Notes: generated from the letters alone by a model not told the origin. Shown: positions 1-7,934, counted from the first letter of the stretch. The stretch is 64,000 bases of DNA from Chloroflexota bacterium (GCA_020161265.1 JAIUOC010000004.1:1-64000); one strand, 5' to 3'. Numbers and translations: made by a program.

Positions 1-2
1 GC

Positions 3-323
3 GAAACGCTGCCACTGACGACGACCGAAACAACGTTTGCCTCGTTGCAGCCACCGGAAGAATTTTTCGATTGGGCAGCACGGTACGACGGCGAATATCT
101 CTACAACAACGCAATCACATTCGGTACGGCAAACGGGCTGACGGACACGCCGGAAAGCGAAATAGCAAACGCAGCATTCTACAACGGCGATTCATTCTAT
201 GATGATACGCTGTGGTATAGCGGAACACTTACCGCGCCGATACTACGATTCCCGTTCATCGCGGGTATCGAAAGCGTGGACACACTCGCACTGACAGACA
301 CATCAACAATCTTGATACTATAA
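3..323 (+). CDS. Phage tail-like structural protein, 3' end only
   Basis: The frame is open from the window edge, so the 5' end lies outside. About 106 residues remain, rich in Tyr, Asp, Asn and Thr and without membrane segments. Its TAA overlaps the ATG of the next gene by one base, and four frames follow each other with almost no spacing, which is typical of phage structural operons. No family was recognised with certainty; a tail or baseplate-associated protein is inferred from the context alone. Confidence 0.5.
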   Translation, partial: ETLPLTTTETTFASLQPPEEFFDWAARYDGEYLYNNAITFGTANGLTDTPESEIANAAFYNGDSFYDDTLWYSGTLTAPILRFPFIAGIESVDTLALTDTSTILIL

Positions 324-823
324 TGGACATTAACGAACCAGCTTTTGCATTACATGGCTCTGTGGAGCTTGTTGCCTTGCGCGGCGACGAAGTAGTGTGG
401 CGCTCCGAAACATCGAATCTGATTGTCACGGTTGGTAAAGACGCAATGGCAAAACTGCTCGGCGGCAACCGCGCACAGACACTCACGAAAATCGGTTTTG
501 GCACGAGCGGCACTCCGGCAGCAATCGGTGATACGGCGCTGACAGGCGTATTCTCAAAAGCACTTGACCAAAAGCGGTACAATGGCTATACCGGAACATG
601 GTACGGAAACAACGTCAACGTTTCGGCGGGACAAATTCGCTGTGAGTGGCTTTTACTCAATACGGAGGCAAACGGCATGAGTATTCGTGAGTTCGGTTTG
701 CTTTTCAGTGATGATGTGTTGTTCGCCCGCTACCTGCGACCACCATCCGGCTCACCGGACACAATTTTGAAACAAGCGGACATGACGCTGGCAGGCGCAT
801 GGACAATCAACTGTGGAGTCTAA
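323..823 (+). CDS. Phage tail-like protein
   Basis: A 166-residue soluble protein. Residues about 10-60 are strand-rich with a Gly/Thr turn region, and the C-terminal half contains an REFGLLFSDDVLFAR-like segment that resembles phage tail-fibre or tail-collar proteins. It starts with the ATG that overlaps the preceding stop (TAATG), so translation is probably coupled. Codons such as ACG, GCG and CGC are used more than in the genes after 2800, consistent with a phage or acquired origin. The role is inferred from neighbours and composition. Confidence 0.5.
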   Translation: MDINEPAFALHGSVELVALRGDEVVWRSETSNLIVTVGKDAMAKLLGGNRAQTLTKIGFGTSGTPAAIGDTALTGVFSKALDQKRYNGYTGTWYGNNVNVSAGQIRCEWLLLNTEANGMSIREFGLLFSDDVLFARYLRPPSGSPDTILKQADMTLAGAWTINCGV

Positions 824-825
824 CA

Positions 826-1422
826 ATGGCATTTCTAATCGGCTCAAATCCATACCCGACTAATACTACCGCGTTCACCGATGATGTTGTGCGTATTGAT
901 ATTACCGACCGTGTGAAAGGGCACGACCCTACGAACCCCAGTGTTGTCGGCAAAGCAAACGAGCAGCCGCAAACATTGTTGCAGCGCACGATTCATCTCC
1001 TCGCACGAGTTGTCGGTATCGAAACGACGCTGAACGGGATGGATATTACCAACCTGAATGGCTTGGATTTGCTCACGCTCAAGTACGAAAACACACGGCA
1101 AGCGATAACCGTTGCTGCCAACGACACGACCAAAGCAATCAATCTTGCAAACGGTGCTATTGTCAGCTTGACGCTGAATAATACCTCGACGTGTGCGCTG
1201 ACGTTTTCCAGCTACCGCGCCTCGCTCTCCGGCATCTTGGTTCTCACCGCCAACGGTGCGGATAGAACGATTACGCTTCCGGCAGCATGGCAACCGCAAG
1301 ACGTTTCACGGACATTCGTTATCCGTGCAGGGCAAAAGCGTTTGATTGCGTTTGAAGTCGAAACGCTCTCGCCGGACGCGATTCTTGCAAGCGGTCTTTC
1401 CGAACCCTTATTGACATCATAG
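826..1422 (+). CDS. Phage tail-like protein
   Basis: About 198 residues. I chose the ATG at 826, two bases after the previous stop and with GGAG at about 815, over an in-frame ATG at 799 that would overlap the previous gene by 25 bases. The N-terminal part resembles a small attachment domain; the rest is Thr/Asn/Leu-rich and beta-like, with an ADRTITLP segment reminiscent of tail-fibre shaft repeats. It ends one base before the next ATG. It belongs to the same unit as the two genes before it; the exact structural role is not identified. Confidence 0.5.
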   Translation: MAFLIGSNPYPTNTTAFTDDVVRIDITDRVKGHDPTNPSVVGKANEQPQTLLQRTIHLLARVVGIETTLNGMDITNLNGLDLLTLKYENTRQAITVAANDTTKAINLANGAIVSLTLNNTSTCALTFSSYRASLSGILVLTANGADRTITLPAAWQPQDVSRTFVIRAGQKRLIAFEVETLSPDAILASGLSEPLLTS

Positions 1423-1423
1423 T

Positions 1424-2719
1424 ATGCGTTCCCATCAACTTCTCGTTTCCAGCGGCTCCCAGAATTACTGGGGCAACGGCTCCGATGGTGCTTTGAACAC
1501 CACAGGTGACGTATCGCTTGCCTCGACCCTTGACGGGGATATGGTGGTGAAGCAGTACACGTCGCTGAAAATCAATGCAGGACATACACTGACGGTTGCG
1601 AATCGTTGCAAGGGCTTAGTCATCTACGTTCACGGCGATTGCACCATCAACGGTACACTCAGCATGACCGCACGCGGCGCAAATGCCGACGCATCCGCAG
1701 CCGGAGACCCAAGTGGGACGGCGGGACTGAAGTTCCCTCGTTTTACCGCCAACGGAACGGACGTGTACACAGCACCTTCGACTACTTCCCTCGCTAATGC
1801 GGGTGCTGCTGTTATTAACACAGAAGCGAATCAAAAGCGAATTAACGGCACGGGAACAGTCTATACACTTGCTCGTACCGGAAGCGGTGGCGCAGGTGGC
1901 GGTGGTGGCGGTAGTAGCACTGCTGGCGGTGGCGGCGGCGGTGGCGGCGGCGGTGGCAGCAGCCAAGAACCAATGTCAACCGAGCAAGTCTTCAATGACA
2001 AATACATGGGCGATTTGGTCGGCCAACAATTCCAAGGTGCTGGCAACCCTGAGTTGAACTCAGCCATGGAATTGCTGACCAGTGGCAATGCTAGCCCTGA
2101 GCAAATTGAAGAAGCGCTCAAGAAGATTGCCGCAGCCCGTGGCGTGCCATTAGAAAAAATTCAAGCCGACTATGGCAAGTTCCTTGAATTGCGCGAACAA
2201 GCTGCCAAGACTGGCGCAGCCAACGGCCAATCGGCTGTTGAAGCAATCAACCAAACCTTCCATGGCGATTTCATGGGCAGCACCTCAAGCTTGCGCTATG
2301 GCAAAGTCGTCGGCGATGTCTTGGGCATCGACCCAGTATTTGGTTCAATGCTCAACCCAAGCGGTGGCTTAGTTGGCCCTGGCAACAAGGCAATCGACTT
2401 AGGCGATTCACCAGTCAGCTATCACGGCGCTGTCCACGATGCTGCTGGCTACCTCTTCAACTACCACGATATGGGCCCAGGCTACAACTATCTTGGCTTG
2501 GAACGCCGCGACACGGCCAACCCATTGACTGGCCAAGAATCAGGTATTCGCTACTGGAACGAAAAAATGGGCAACACTGGCATCGGTGCAACCATTAGCA
2601 ACGGCGCTGGGAGCTTGATTGGTAAAGCTCAAGATGCTGTCAACTGGTTTGGCGATGTCAAGCAAGATGTCCAAAATACCTGGAGCGGAGTCAAAGATTG
2701 GTTCTCCAAAACCTTCTAG
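1424..2719 (+). CDS. Chimeric frame: phage tail-fibre N-terminus joined to a host-like putative effector
   Basis: A 431-residue frame with three parts. Residues 1-150 look like a phage tail-fibre domain (NYWGNGSDGALNTTG, INAGHTLTV and CTINGTLSM motifs) and continue the upstream operon. Residues about 154-180 are a Gly/Ser run. From about residue 181 (QEPMSTEQVF) the codon use becomes that of the following chromosomal genes (CAA, TTG, GGC), and the protein becomes helical, then carries the segment YHGAVHDAAGYLFNYHD near residues 335-350. The His-Asp pair there is reminiscent of bacterial phospholipase A2-like domains, but this is only a resemblance. An ATG for the second part alone occurs at 1973. 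Either a recombination fused two genes at Gly-codon repeats, or the assembly is joined wrongly. Confidence 0.5.
   Translation: MRSHQLLVSSGSQNYWGNGSDGALNTTGDVSLASTLDGDMVVKQYTSLKINAGHTLTVANRCKGLVIYVHGDCTINGTLSMTARGANADASAAGDPSGTAGLKFPRFTANGTDVYTAPSTTSLANAGAAVINTEANQKRINGTGTVYTLARTGSGGAGGGGGGSSTAGGGGGGGGGGGSSQEPMSTEQVFNDKYMGDLVGQQFQGAGNPELNSAMELLTSGNASPEQIEEALKKIAAARGVPLEKIQADYGKFLELREQAAKTGAANGQSAVEAINQTFHGDFMGSTSSLRYGKVVGDVLGIDPVFGSMLNPSGGLVGPGNKAIDLGDSPVSYHGAVHDAAGYLFNYHDMGPGYNYLGLERRDTANPLTGQESGIRYWNEKMGNTGIGATISNGAGSLIGKAQDAVNWFGDVKQDVQNTWSGVKDWFSKTF
1884..1963 (+). repeat. Gly-codon run (GGC/GGT) at the chimera junction
   Basis: About 80 bases made almost only of GGT and GGC codons, broken by an AGTAGTAGCACTGCT block. 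It encodes the Gly/Ser bridge of the frame around it and coincides with the change in codon use. Low-complexity DNA of this kind favours recombination and also assembly errors. Confidence 0.85.
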
Positions 2720-2739
2720 GTAATCGATAAGATCAACAG

Positions 2740-2790
2740 TATAATGGGCAGTGGCTTGGACGTTGTTACAACGCCGATCCACTGCCCATT
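2740..2790 (+). promoter_or_regulatory. Perfect -10 box and 12-bp stem upstream of the EspG-like gene
   Basis: TATAAT lies at 2740-2745, without a clear -35. It overlaps the left arm of a perfect 12-bp stem (2743-2754 with 2779-2790). The loop holds a smaller palindrome, CGTTGT-T-ACAACG, at 2761-2773. There is no T-run after the stem. It may be a terminator for the frame before, a leader structure for the gene at 2809, or both. Confidence 0.4.
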
Positions 2791-2808
2791 TCAGCAGGAG
2801 GCCATACT

Positions 2809-3621
2809 ATGGCACAGACACGCGAATTAACCTACCCATTGCAGTTTAGTACGCCCCAACTCGCCTATCTTTTGGGTATGGTGCATGCTCAAAATTTAAT
2901 CGGTGGCGATGATGCTGCGTTGTTTCCCGCCGATCCTGACCAACGCCAAGCTCAGTGGGATCAGGGTTTGGCTGAGCTACAAGCCGATCAGTGGATTGTT
3001 TGGGATGAGGCTGCTGGCCATTATTCAATGACCGAACCATTGATGATGGTGATTGCTACCTTAGCTGAACCCGATATTGTGGTGGTCAGTGAGTGGCATG
3101 CCCAACATAGTGGTCATCAAGGCGTGAGCCATTATTTCTCGCCCAGTGGTATCATCGAAATGAGTTTGGTTGGGAGCCACTATACCTTGGTGGCCTTGAC
3201 CAATACTGAAGTGATGACTGAACGTTTGGCGCATAGCTTAGGCTACAAAGATGCTGATCAACCTGATCTTGGCTTCAACTTCCCACGTGAATTGGTTGAG
3301 CAAGCCAAACAATACCCTGACCCACGTTGGTTGGCTCAACAAGGCCTTGCACCTGAGGCCGCCCAATATTTTGCTGAAACCTTGCAAGCAACCGCTAGCC
3401 GTGGCACAGTGACAATTCTGCGCACGCTTGAGGGCAAAGCAATTGGCATGCGTTTGGTGGGGGCATTAATTGGTAGCGGCGGTCAACAATGGCTAGCCTT
3501 ACCGCATCCCAATCAAACAATCGATTATTTTACCGCCACCACTGCTAATTTTATGGGCGTAACCAGTTCAATGATTAGCGAATTGCTCAACACGCCAATT
3601 GAAGAATTGGTGGCTGGCTAA
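2809..3621 (+). CDS. EspG-like protein (putative type VII secretion chaperone), tentative
   Basis: A 270-residue soluble protein preceded by CAGGAGG. The N-terminal third looks like a winged helix followed by a strand-helix-strand layout; the C-terminal end has the pattern GGQQWLALP followed by a long helix. The protein at 31342-32127 has the same order of elements, including a (T/L)EP(L/M)(M/V) turn near residue 75 and a QWL(A/L)(L/V)P strand near the end, so the two look like remote paralogues. Similar layouts occur in EspG chaperones of ESX/type VII secretion; this is inference from pattern. It lies 90 bases after a putative effector and 3 bases before a lipoprotein gene, so the three may be one unit. 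Confidence 0.4.
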   Translation: MAQTRELTYPLQFSTPQLAYLLGMVHAQNLIGGDDAALFPADPDQRQAQWDQGLAELQADQWIVWDEAAGHYSMTEPLMMVIATLAEPDIVVVSEWHAQHSGHQGVSHYFSPSGIIEMSLVGSHYTLVALTNTEVMTERLAHSLGYKDADQPDLGFNFPRELVEQAKQYPDPRWLAQQGLAPEAAQYFAETLQATASRGTVTILRTLEGKAIGMRLVGALIGSGGQQWLALPHPNQTIDYFTATTANFMGVTSSMISELLNTPIEELVAG

Positions 3622-3624
3622 CAT

Positions 3625-4017
3625 ATGCAATTCGTCCGTTTGTGGTGGTTATTCAGTCTGTTATTAATCAGCCTTGCTGGCTGTGGTGGGGATGACGTGA
3701 ATAAAGTGCATATTCGAATTCGCAACGATAGCGAAGTGGATATCGAGAATTTTTGGCTGGGGGCTGGCGGGGTGGGCCAAAGCACTACGCCCTATGGCCC
3801 AATCGATTCCGGCCATATTACCGAGTATCAAGCTCACGAACCAGTACTGGCCAACTATCGCAAGATGAATTTCGTCACGGTTGATGGCAAGCAGTATCTC
3901 GATGTGATTTACCCCGAAAAGCATGTTGGGACACCTGAGCTTGCACCAGGTAACTACACATTTTCGTATGCGATCGTTGGCGATAAACCAGTTTTGACCT
4001 TGACCAAAGATCAATAA
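3625..4017 (+). CDS. Small lipoprotein
   Basis: A 130-residue protein with a basic start, a hydrophobic stretch of about 15 residues and the lipobox LAGC (Cys near residue 20), so it should be exported and lipid-anchored. The rest is a small beta-rich domain with no recognised family. It starts three bases after the preceding stop and is followed by a strong terminator, so it probably shares a transcript with the EspG-like gene. A periplasmic or surface partner or an immunity role is possible but not shown. Confidence 0.65.
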   Translation: MQFVRLWWLFSLLLISLAGCGGDDVNKVHIRIRNDSEVDIENFWLGAGGVGQSTTPYGPIDSGHITEYQAHEPVLANYRKMNFVTVDGKQYLDVIYPEKHVGTPELAPGNYTFSYAIVGDKPVLTLTKDQ

Positions 4018-4029
4018 ATTTGCTTGAAA

Positions 4030-4062
4030 ACACCGTAGTTAACTCAGCTACGGTGTTTTTTT
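4030..4062 (+). terminator. Intrinsic terminator after the lipoprotein gene
   Basis: A perfect 9-bp stem (ACACCGTAG at 4030-4038 with CTACGGTGT at 4048-4056) followed by eight T on the plus strand. The right arm overlaps the stop codon of the convergent gene, so it may serve both directions. Confidence 0.85.
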
Positions 4063-4608
4063 GGTAACTCGCCGCCAAATATACAGTAAACCGACCCCGA
4101 CCAAAACCACAAAACTACCATTTACAAACAACCATTTGCTAGCACTTAGCCAGGGCGTTAGCCAATCGATAATCGGGGTGCGCTCAGGATAGCGCCCCAT
4201 CACCAGCGCTGCCCCACAATTTTCAGCATAATCGAGCACTAAACCAATCACTGGTACAAGGTTGAGCCAGCGCCAACGGCTCTTGGCTTGAAAGCTGCGT
4301 TGGCCCAGCCAACTAATCGCCGTGGCTAAAAACAGGGTGTAGGCCAAGGGCCAGATCAGATCAAAGCTGAATCGCGCGGCAATGTATTCCGCCCGACCAT
4401 CAGCACCATAAGCCTCGGCAAAGCGATACAAATCGTCAGCCGAATACAAGAAACTACTATCTGGCGAGCCGATGCCAGCGCTATATTGCTGAGCCTTTTG
4501 GGCTTGTTGCGGCAAAACCAACCCCAAAAAAGCTATAAAAATTGCCAGCCCAACCAATACTAACCAACCCTTGCTCCACCGTTCAAGCCAGCCTGAAACT
4601 GTCTGCAT
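4048..4608 (-). CDS. Membrane protein of unknown function
   Basis: A 186-residue protein with about four predicted membrane segments: near residues 15-33, 80-100, 112-130 and 155-175. A polar region of about 45 residues after the first segment should lie outside the membrane. It ends in a basic cytoplasmic tail (RRVTKKTP). No family was recognised. It is convergent with the lipoprotein gene and divergent from the glucokinase gene, so it is probably transcribed alone. Confidence 0.6.
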   Translation of the reverse strand: MQTVSGWLERWSKGWLVLVGLAIFIAFLGLVLPQQAQKAQQYSAGIGSPDSSFLYSADDLYRFAEAYGADGRAEYIAARFSFDLIWPLAYTLFLATAISWLGQRSFQAKSRWRWLNLVPVIGLVLDYAENCGAALVMGRYPERTPIIDWLTPWLSASKWLFVNGSFVVLVGVGLLYIWRRVTKKTP

Positions 4609-4723
4609 TACGTTACTCCCAATTTAATGATCGTTGATTGCTACGTACAAGCAGCATTCTTGGATCATCGTTGGCGGCATAATCTGTGCTTGAATTGAGC
4701 AGACTCGCTTGCAGGAGCACGAT

Positions 4724-5467
4724 ATGCAGATTTTAGGCCTTGATATTGGTGGCACTGGCATCAAAGCGGCTCCGGTCGATTGCTCAACCGGCAAATTGTT
4801 GGCCGATGTAGAGCGCCGTGATACGCCTCAACCTGCCACACCCGAAGCGGTGCTTGAAGTCGCTCAAGAATTGGTCGAGCATTTTGCTTGGCAAGGGCCG
4901 ATTGGCTGTGGTTTTCCGGCGGTAGTGCAACGTGGAATTGTGCGGACGGCCTCGAATATTGATCAGCGCTGGTTACATTGCGATGTGGCTGCGCGTTTCA
5001 GCCAACATTTTGATCGTCAAGTGACAGTGATCAACGATGCTGATGCCGCTGGTTTAGCCGAAATTACCTTTGGTGCTGGCCGTGAAGTGATGGGTACACT
5101 GTTGATGTTGACCCTAGGTACAGGCATTGGCACGGCGTTGTTTCATGATCACGATTTATTGCCCAATTTGGAGCTAGGCCAAATTAGCGTGCGTGGCAAA
5201 CCAGGCCACGAGTGGGCCGCCGCCAGCGTGCGCGAAGAGCAAAACCAAAGCTGGGAGCAATGGGCGCAGGGCGTAGAGCTATTTCTGCAAACAATTGAAG
5301 TGATGCTCTGGCCTGATCTAATTATTCTGGGCGGTGGTGTGAGCAAAGATGCCGATCAATTCTTGGATCGAATTCGGATTCGCGCCAAGCTTGTGCCTGC
5401 TCGGCTTACCAACGATGCTGGAATTATTGGCGCTGCTTTGTTTACGACCCAAACAAGCCCCGAATAA
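4724..5467 (+). CDS. ppgK: Polyphosphate glucokinase (ROK family)
   Basis: Phosphorylates glucose in the cytoplasm using polyphosphate, and usually ATP too. The N-terminus has the phosphate-binding motif LDIGGTGIKAA, then the glucose-binding INDADAAGLAE with the expected catalytic Asp, then LTLGTGIGTALF and a C-terminal GGGVS. The 247-residue length and the closeness to actinobacterial PpgK, rather than to repressor-type ROK proteins (no N-terminal HTH), support the call. I chose the ATG at 4724 because AGGAG lies 7 bases before it; the longer TTG-started frame would include this ribosome site. It would feed glucose from the cellulolytic genes of this window into glycolysis. Confidence 0.85.
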   Translation: MQILGLDIGGTGIKAAPVDCSTGKLLADVERRDTPQPATPEAVLEVAQELVEHFAWQGPIGCGFPAVVQRGIVRTASNIDQRWLHCDVAARFSQHFDRQVTVINDADAAGLAEITFGAGREVMGTLLMLTLGTGIGTALFHDHDLLPNLELGQISVRGKPGHEWAAASVREEQNQSWEQWAQGVELFLQTIEVMLWPDLIILGGGVSKDADQFLDRIRIRAKLVPARLTNDAGIIGAALFTTQTSPE

Positions 5468-5483
5468 GGCACTATTCGGGGCT
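5456..5483. terminator. Bidirectional terminator between ppgK and purB
   Basis: An 11-bp perfect stem (AGCCCCGAATA at 5456-5466 with TATTCGGGGCT at 5473-5483) lies between convergent genes. It overlaps the ppgK stop and has no long T-run. Confidence 0.6.
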
Positions 5484-5492
5484 AAAGCGCCA

Positions 5493-6869
5493 TTAAATCT
5501 TCTTGCGGGCCAGTTTGGCGGCGAGGCCGATATAGGTTTCAGGCCGTAAAGCCCGTAATTCCTCGCGCACTTCGGGCCGCACCTCAAGCTCGTCGATAAA
5601 GCTATGCAAATCTTCAAGCGTAATTTGGCGACCACGGGCCAGCTTTTTCATAGCTTCGTATGGCTCTGGGTAGCGTTCGCGGCGCAAAATCGTTTGAATT
5701 GCCTCGGTCAAGACTTCGGGATGCCCAGCTAATTCGGCGTAGGCTTTTTCGGCGTTGAAGGCCAATTTGCGCAAGCCCTTGAGCAAGCGTTGATAGGCAA
5801 ACAAACTATGGCCAAAAGCCACGCCAAGGTTGCGCAGCACCGTACTATCCGATAAATCGCGTTGCAACCGCGAAATTGGTAACTTACGACCAAAAAACTC
5901 CAGCAAGCTATTGGCGAGCAATAAATTGCCTTCGGCATTTTCAAAGTCAATAGGGTTAACTTTGTGCGGCATGGTCGATGAACCAACTTCGCCCGCCACA
6001 CTCGCTTGGCCAAACACCGAATCGGAAATATAGCGCCACATATCCTGCGAGAGATCAACCAAAATTGTGTTGACGCGGCGCAAAGCATCGCCAACCTCAA
6101 CAATGCTATCGTGTGGCTCAATTTGGGTGCTCAGCAGGGTTGGCTCCAAGCCCAAAAACTTGACAAACGCCGAGCTAAATGTGATCCAATCAACATCGGG
6201 CAAAGCGGCATGATGGGCGGCAAATGTGCCAGTTGCCCCGTTCAGTTTGCCGGTTAATTTGATCTTCAAAAGCTGCTCGATCGCTCGATTGACGCGGGCG
6301 GCAAAGACTGCAATTTCTTTGCCCATGGTGGTGGGGGTGGCTGGTTGGCCGTGGGTTTTAGCCAGCAGCGGCGCTTCGGCATGCTCAATTTGCATATCGC
6401 GCAAGAGACCAAGAATATTGCCCAAGGCTGGCAATAACACCACATCACGCGATTCTTGCACCATCAACGCATAGGCTAGATTATTGACATCTTCCGAGGT
6501 CAGGGCAAAGTGAACTGCCTCTTTGTATTGACCAAGCCCAAGCAGATCGAGCTTTTCGCGCAGCCAATATTCAACCGCCTTCACATCGTGGTTAACTTTA
6601 CGATCCCAGGTTGCGATTGCCACTGCATCATCGACGCTAAATTGACGGTATAAATTGCGCAAAGCTCCGGCCAACTGTCCATCGATGCCTTCGATCAGGC
6701 CGATGCGTGGTGCTCGCGCCAAAAACAATAAATATTCAACTTCAACTCGCACGCGATAGCGCCATAACGCGGCTTCGCTAAAATGACCACTAAGCGCCTC
6801 AACATCTTTACGATAGCGGCCATCAAGCGGCCCAATCGCCAGTAAAGCCTGTTGATTAATCTCGCTCAT
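5493..6869 (-). CDS. purB: Adenylosuccinate lyase
   Basis: Cleaves SAICAR and adenylosuccinate in purine synthesis, in the cytoplasm as a homotetramer. The 458-residue protein begins with an AIGPLDGRY motif of the E. coli-type subfamily, carries the NHDVKAVEY and TSEDVNN motifs, and has the fumarase/aspartase signature SSTMPHKVNP. The start at 6869 has GTGAGGA upstream; the longer frame reaching 6920 adds residues not conserved in the family. It is convergent with ppgK and has no obvious operon partner here. Confidence 0.95.
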   Translation of the reverse strand: MSEINQQALLAIGPLDGRYRKDVEALSGHFSEAALWRYRVRVEVEYLLFLARAPRIGLIEGIDGQLAGALRNLYRQFSVDDAVAIATWDRKVNHDVKAVEYWLREKLDLLGLGQYKEAVHFALTSEDVNNLAYALMVQESRDVVLLPALGNILGLLRDMQIEHAEAPLLAKTHGQPATPTTMGKEIAVFAARVNRAIEQLLKIKLTGKLNGATGTFAAHHAALPDVDWITFSSAFVKFLGLEPTLLSTQIEPHDSIVEVGDALRRVNTILVDLSQDMWRYISDSVFGQASVAGEVGSSTMPHKVNPIDFENAEGNLLLANSLLEFFGRKLPISRLQRDLSDSTVLRNLGVAFGHSLFAYQRLLKGLRKLAFNAEKAYAELAGHPEVLTEAIQTILRRERYPEPYEAMKKLARGRQITLEDLHSFIDELEVRPEVREELRALRPETYIGLAAKLARKKI

Positions 6870-7176
6870 GAGAATCCTCACTATGGTTGGTAGAATTAAA
6901 TGCACTCCATTGTAGATCAAAAGTCAAAAGTCAGAGGGCAAAAATCAAAAGTAGGGCTTGGGGATCGGTTCTTGGAGGTCGGGGATCGGATATGTTTTAA
7001 GCAAAAGGGGGAGGGTTCAGGGGCTAGCGATCAGGTGTTAGGTTTCATGATAAGCTAGGTAATGCAAATCTGGCCCCTCGCCCTTGAATCTTGACCCATC
7101 CTTAGCATTCTTCGTGTGCTTCGTGGTTTCAGCCTGCGTGTCCTGCGTGGATCAAACTATCAATATTCTAAGTTTT
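6870..7176. other. 307-bp gap with dispersed repeats
   Basis: No gene is seen. It carries a GGGGATCGG-rich stretch at about 6960-6990, a pattern that recurs near 7790-7810 and 46235-46260. Most of the rest is the first copy of the direct repeat at 7011-7162. The purB promoter must lie close to 6880-6930 but is not clear. Confidence 0.6.
7011..7162 (+). repeat. Direct repeat copy A flanking the Imm10-like gene
   Basis: About 150 bases that recur imperfectly at 7632-7768. Shared blocks are GGCTAGCGATCAGG, TCATGATAAGCTAGGTAATG, a TTCTTCGTG...TTCGTGGTTTCAGCC core and a GTGGATCAAA end. The core belongs to a family also found near 38320 and 46270-46435. Confidence 0.8.
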
Positions 7177-7545
7177 TTAACTCAATAATTGCTCCAATAT
7201 TTTGCGTAGTTGTTGTTGCTGCTCAAGTTCAATCATCAGTTTGATATCAACACCTGCGAGTTGAAACATTGCTTGGGCTGGTTGAGTAAAATGAATCTGC
7301 AGGCGGCCTAATTCAAGTTCCCAGCGTTCGATACAGCCATAATCAGTTGCCCCGTTGGGCAAGCACACGTAATAGCTATCCAAATCACTAGCTTCGTCTT
7401 CGGAATCGTCTTGATCAAAACTACGCTGAATCGTTAGATATTCATCTGGATCATCAGTCTGATCGGCCAATCCTAAAATGAACAAATTTTCATCGGCGAG
7501 CTGCTCGATTGCTACAACTGCTGCGGTAAATTGCCACATTTCCAT
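7177..7545 (-). CDS. Imm10-like immunity protein
   Basis: A 122-residue acidic protein without signal or membrane segments. The layout fits the immunity protein 10 family: an N-terminal strand, FILGLAD, a TIQRS strand, a long Asp/Glu loop, a YVCLPNG strand, then a C-terminal helix ending in ILEQLL. Imm10 proteins neutralise polymorphic toxins; no toxin gene adjoins it, so it looks like an orphan or stand-alone immunity gene. It sits between two copies of a long direct repeat. The family call is from pattern only. Confidence 0.45.
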   Translation of the reverse strand: MEMWQFTAAVVAIEQLADENLFILGLADQTDDPDEYLTIQRSFDQDDSEDEASDLDSYYVCLPNGATDYGCIERWELELGRLQIHFTQPAQAMFQLAGVDIKLMIELEQQQQLRKILEQLLS

Positions 7546-7631
7546 GCCAAAACTCCACTATGTTGTTAGGGTAACTATAAGGGAGAAAATCAAAAGACAG
7601 CACTGAGAGATTATAGAATATGGATTAACAC

Positions 7632-7768
7632 GGAGGGTTCAGTGGCTAGCGATCAGGGGTCAGGTGTCATGATAAGCTAGGTAATGCAAATCTGACCCCT
7701 CGTCCTTAGCGTTCTTCGCGTTCTTCGTGGTTTCAGCCTGCGTGCCCTTCGTGGATCAAATTGTCAAG
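7632..7768 (+). repeat. Direct repeat copy B flanking the Imm10-like gene
   Basis: Second copy of the 7011-7162 repeat in the same orientation, slightly shorter, with the same order of blocks and a TTCTTCGCG-TTCTTCGTGG variant of the core. About 470 bases separate the copies. Confidence 0.8.
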
Positions 7769-7838
7769 GTTTTATGCTGTTTGTACGCTTGCCGATCCCC
7801 GATCCCCAACAACCGAAGCCCAAGGCCCGAAAAAAACC

Positions 7839-7867
7839 TTGCCTTTTGCATGCTGCTTCTGTATAAT
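7839..7867 (+). promoter_or_regulatory. Sigma-70 type promoter of the S1 gene
   Basis: TTGCCT at 7839-7844, a 17-base spacer and TATAAT at 7862-7867. The start of transcription would be near 7874, giving a leader of about 60 bases before the ATG at 7935. Confidence 0.75.
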
Positions 7868-7934
7868 TTTCATATCGGTTTCACGCTGTCCGCCCTTCCT
7901 CGGGAATCCTCTTTTGGCAAAAGGACGACTCATT

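Larger units (their letters stand above)
7546..7934. other. 389-bp gap: repeat copy B and the rpsA promoter
   Basis: The first part holds no gene. The middle is the second direct-repeat copy (7632-7768). The end holds the promoter and leader of the S1-domain gene, including a short CTTTT-GGC-AAAAG hairpin that touches the AAAGGA ribosome site. Confidence 0.6.

Noticed and set aside
1884..1963. CRISPR-like or tandem array
   Set aside because: It is a coding Gly run with no spacer structure. No CRISPR array or cas gene was seen anywhere in the window.
4709..4723. Longer ppgK start at a TTG codon
   Set aside because: The AGGAG ribosome site lies inside this extension, 7 bases before the ATG at 4724.
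7761..7934. N-terminal extension of the S1 protein
   Set aside because: It would run through the promoter TTGCCT-17-TATAAT; the ATG at 7935 has a good ribosome site.
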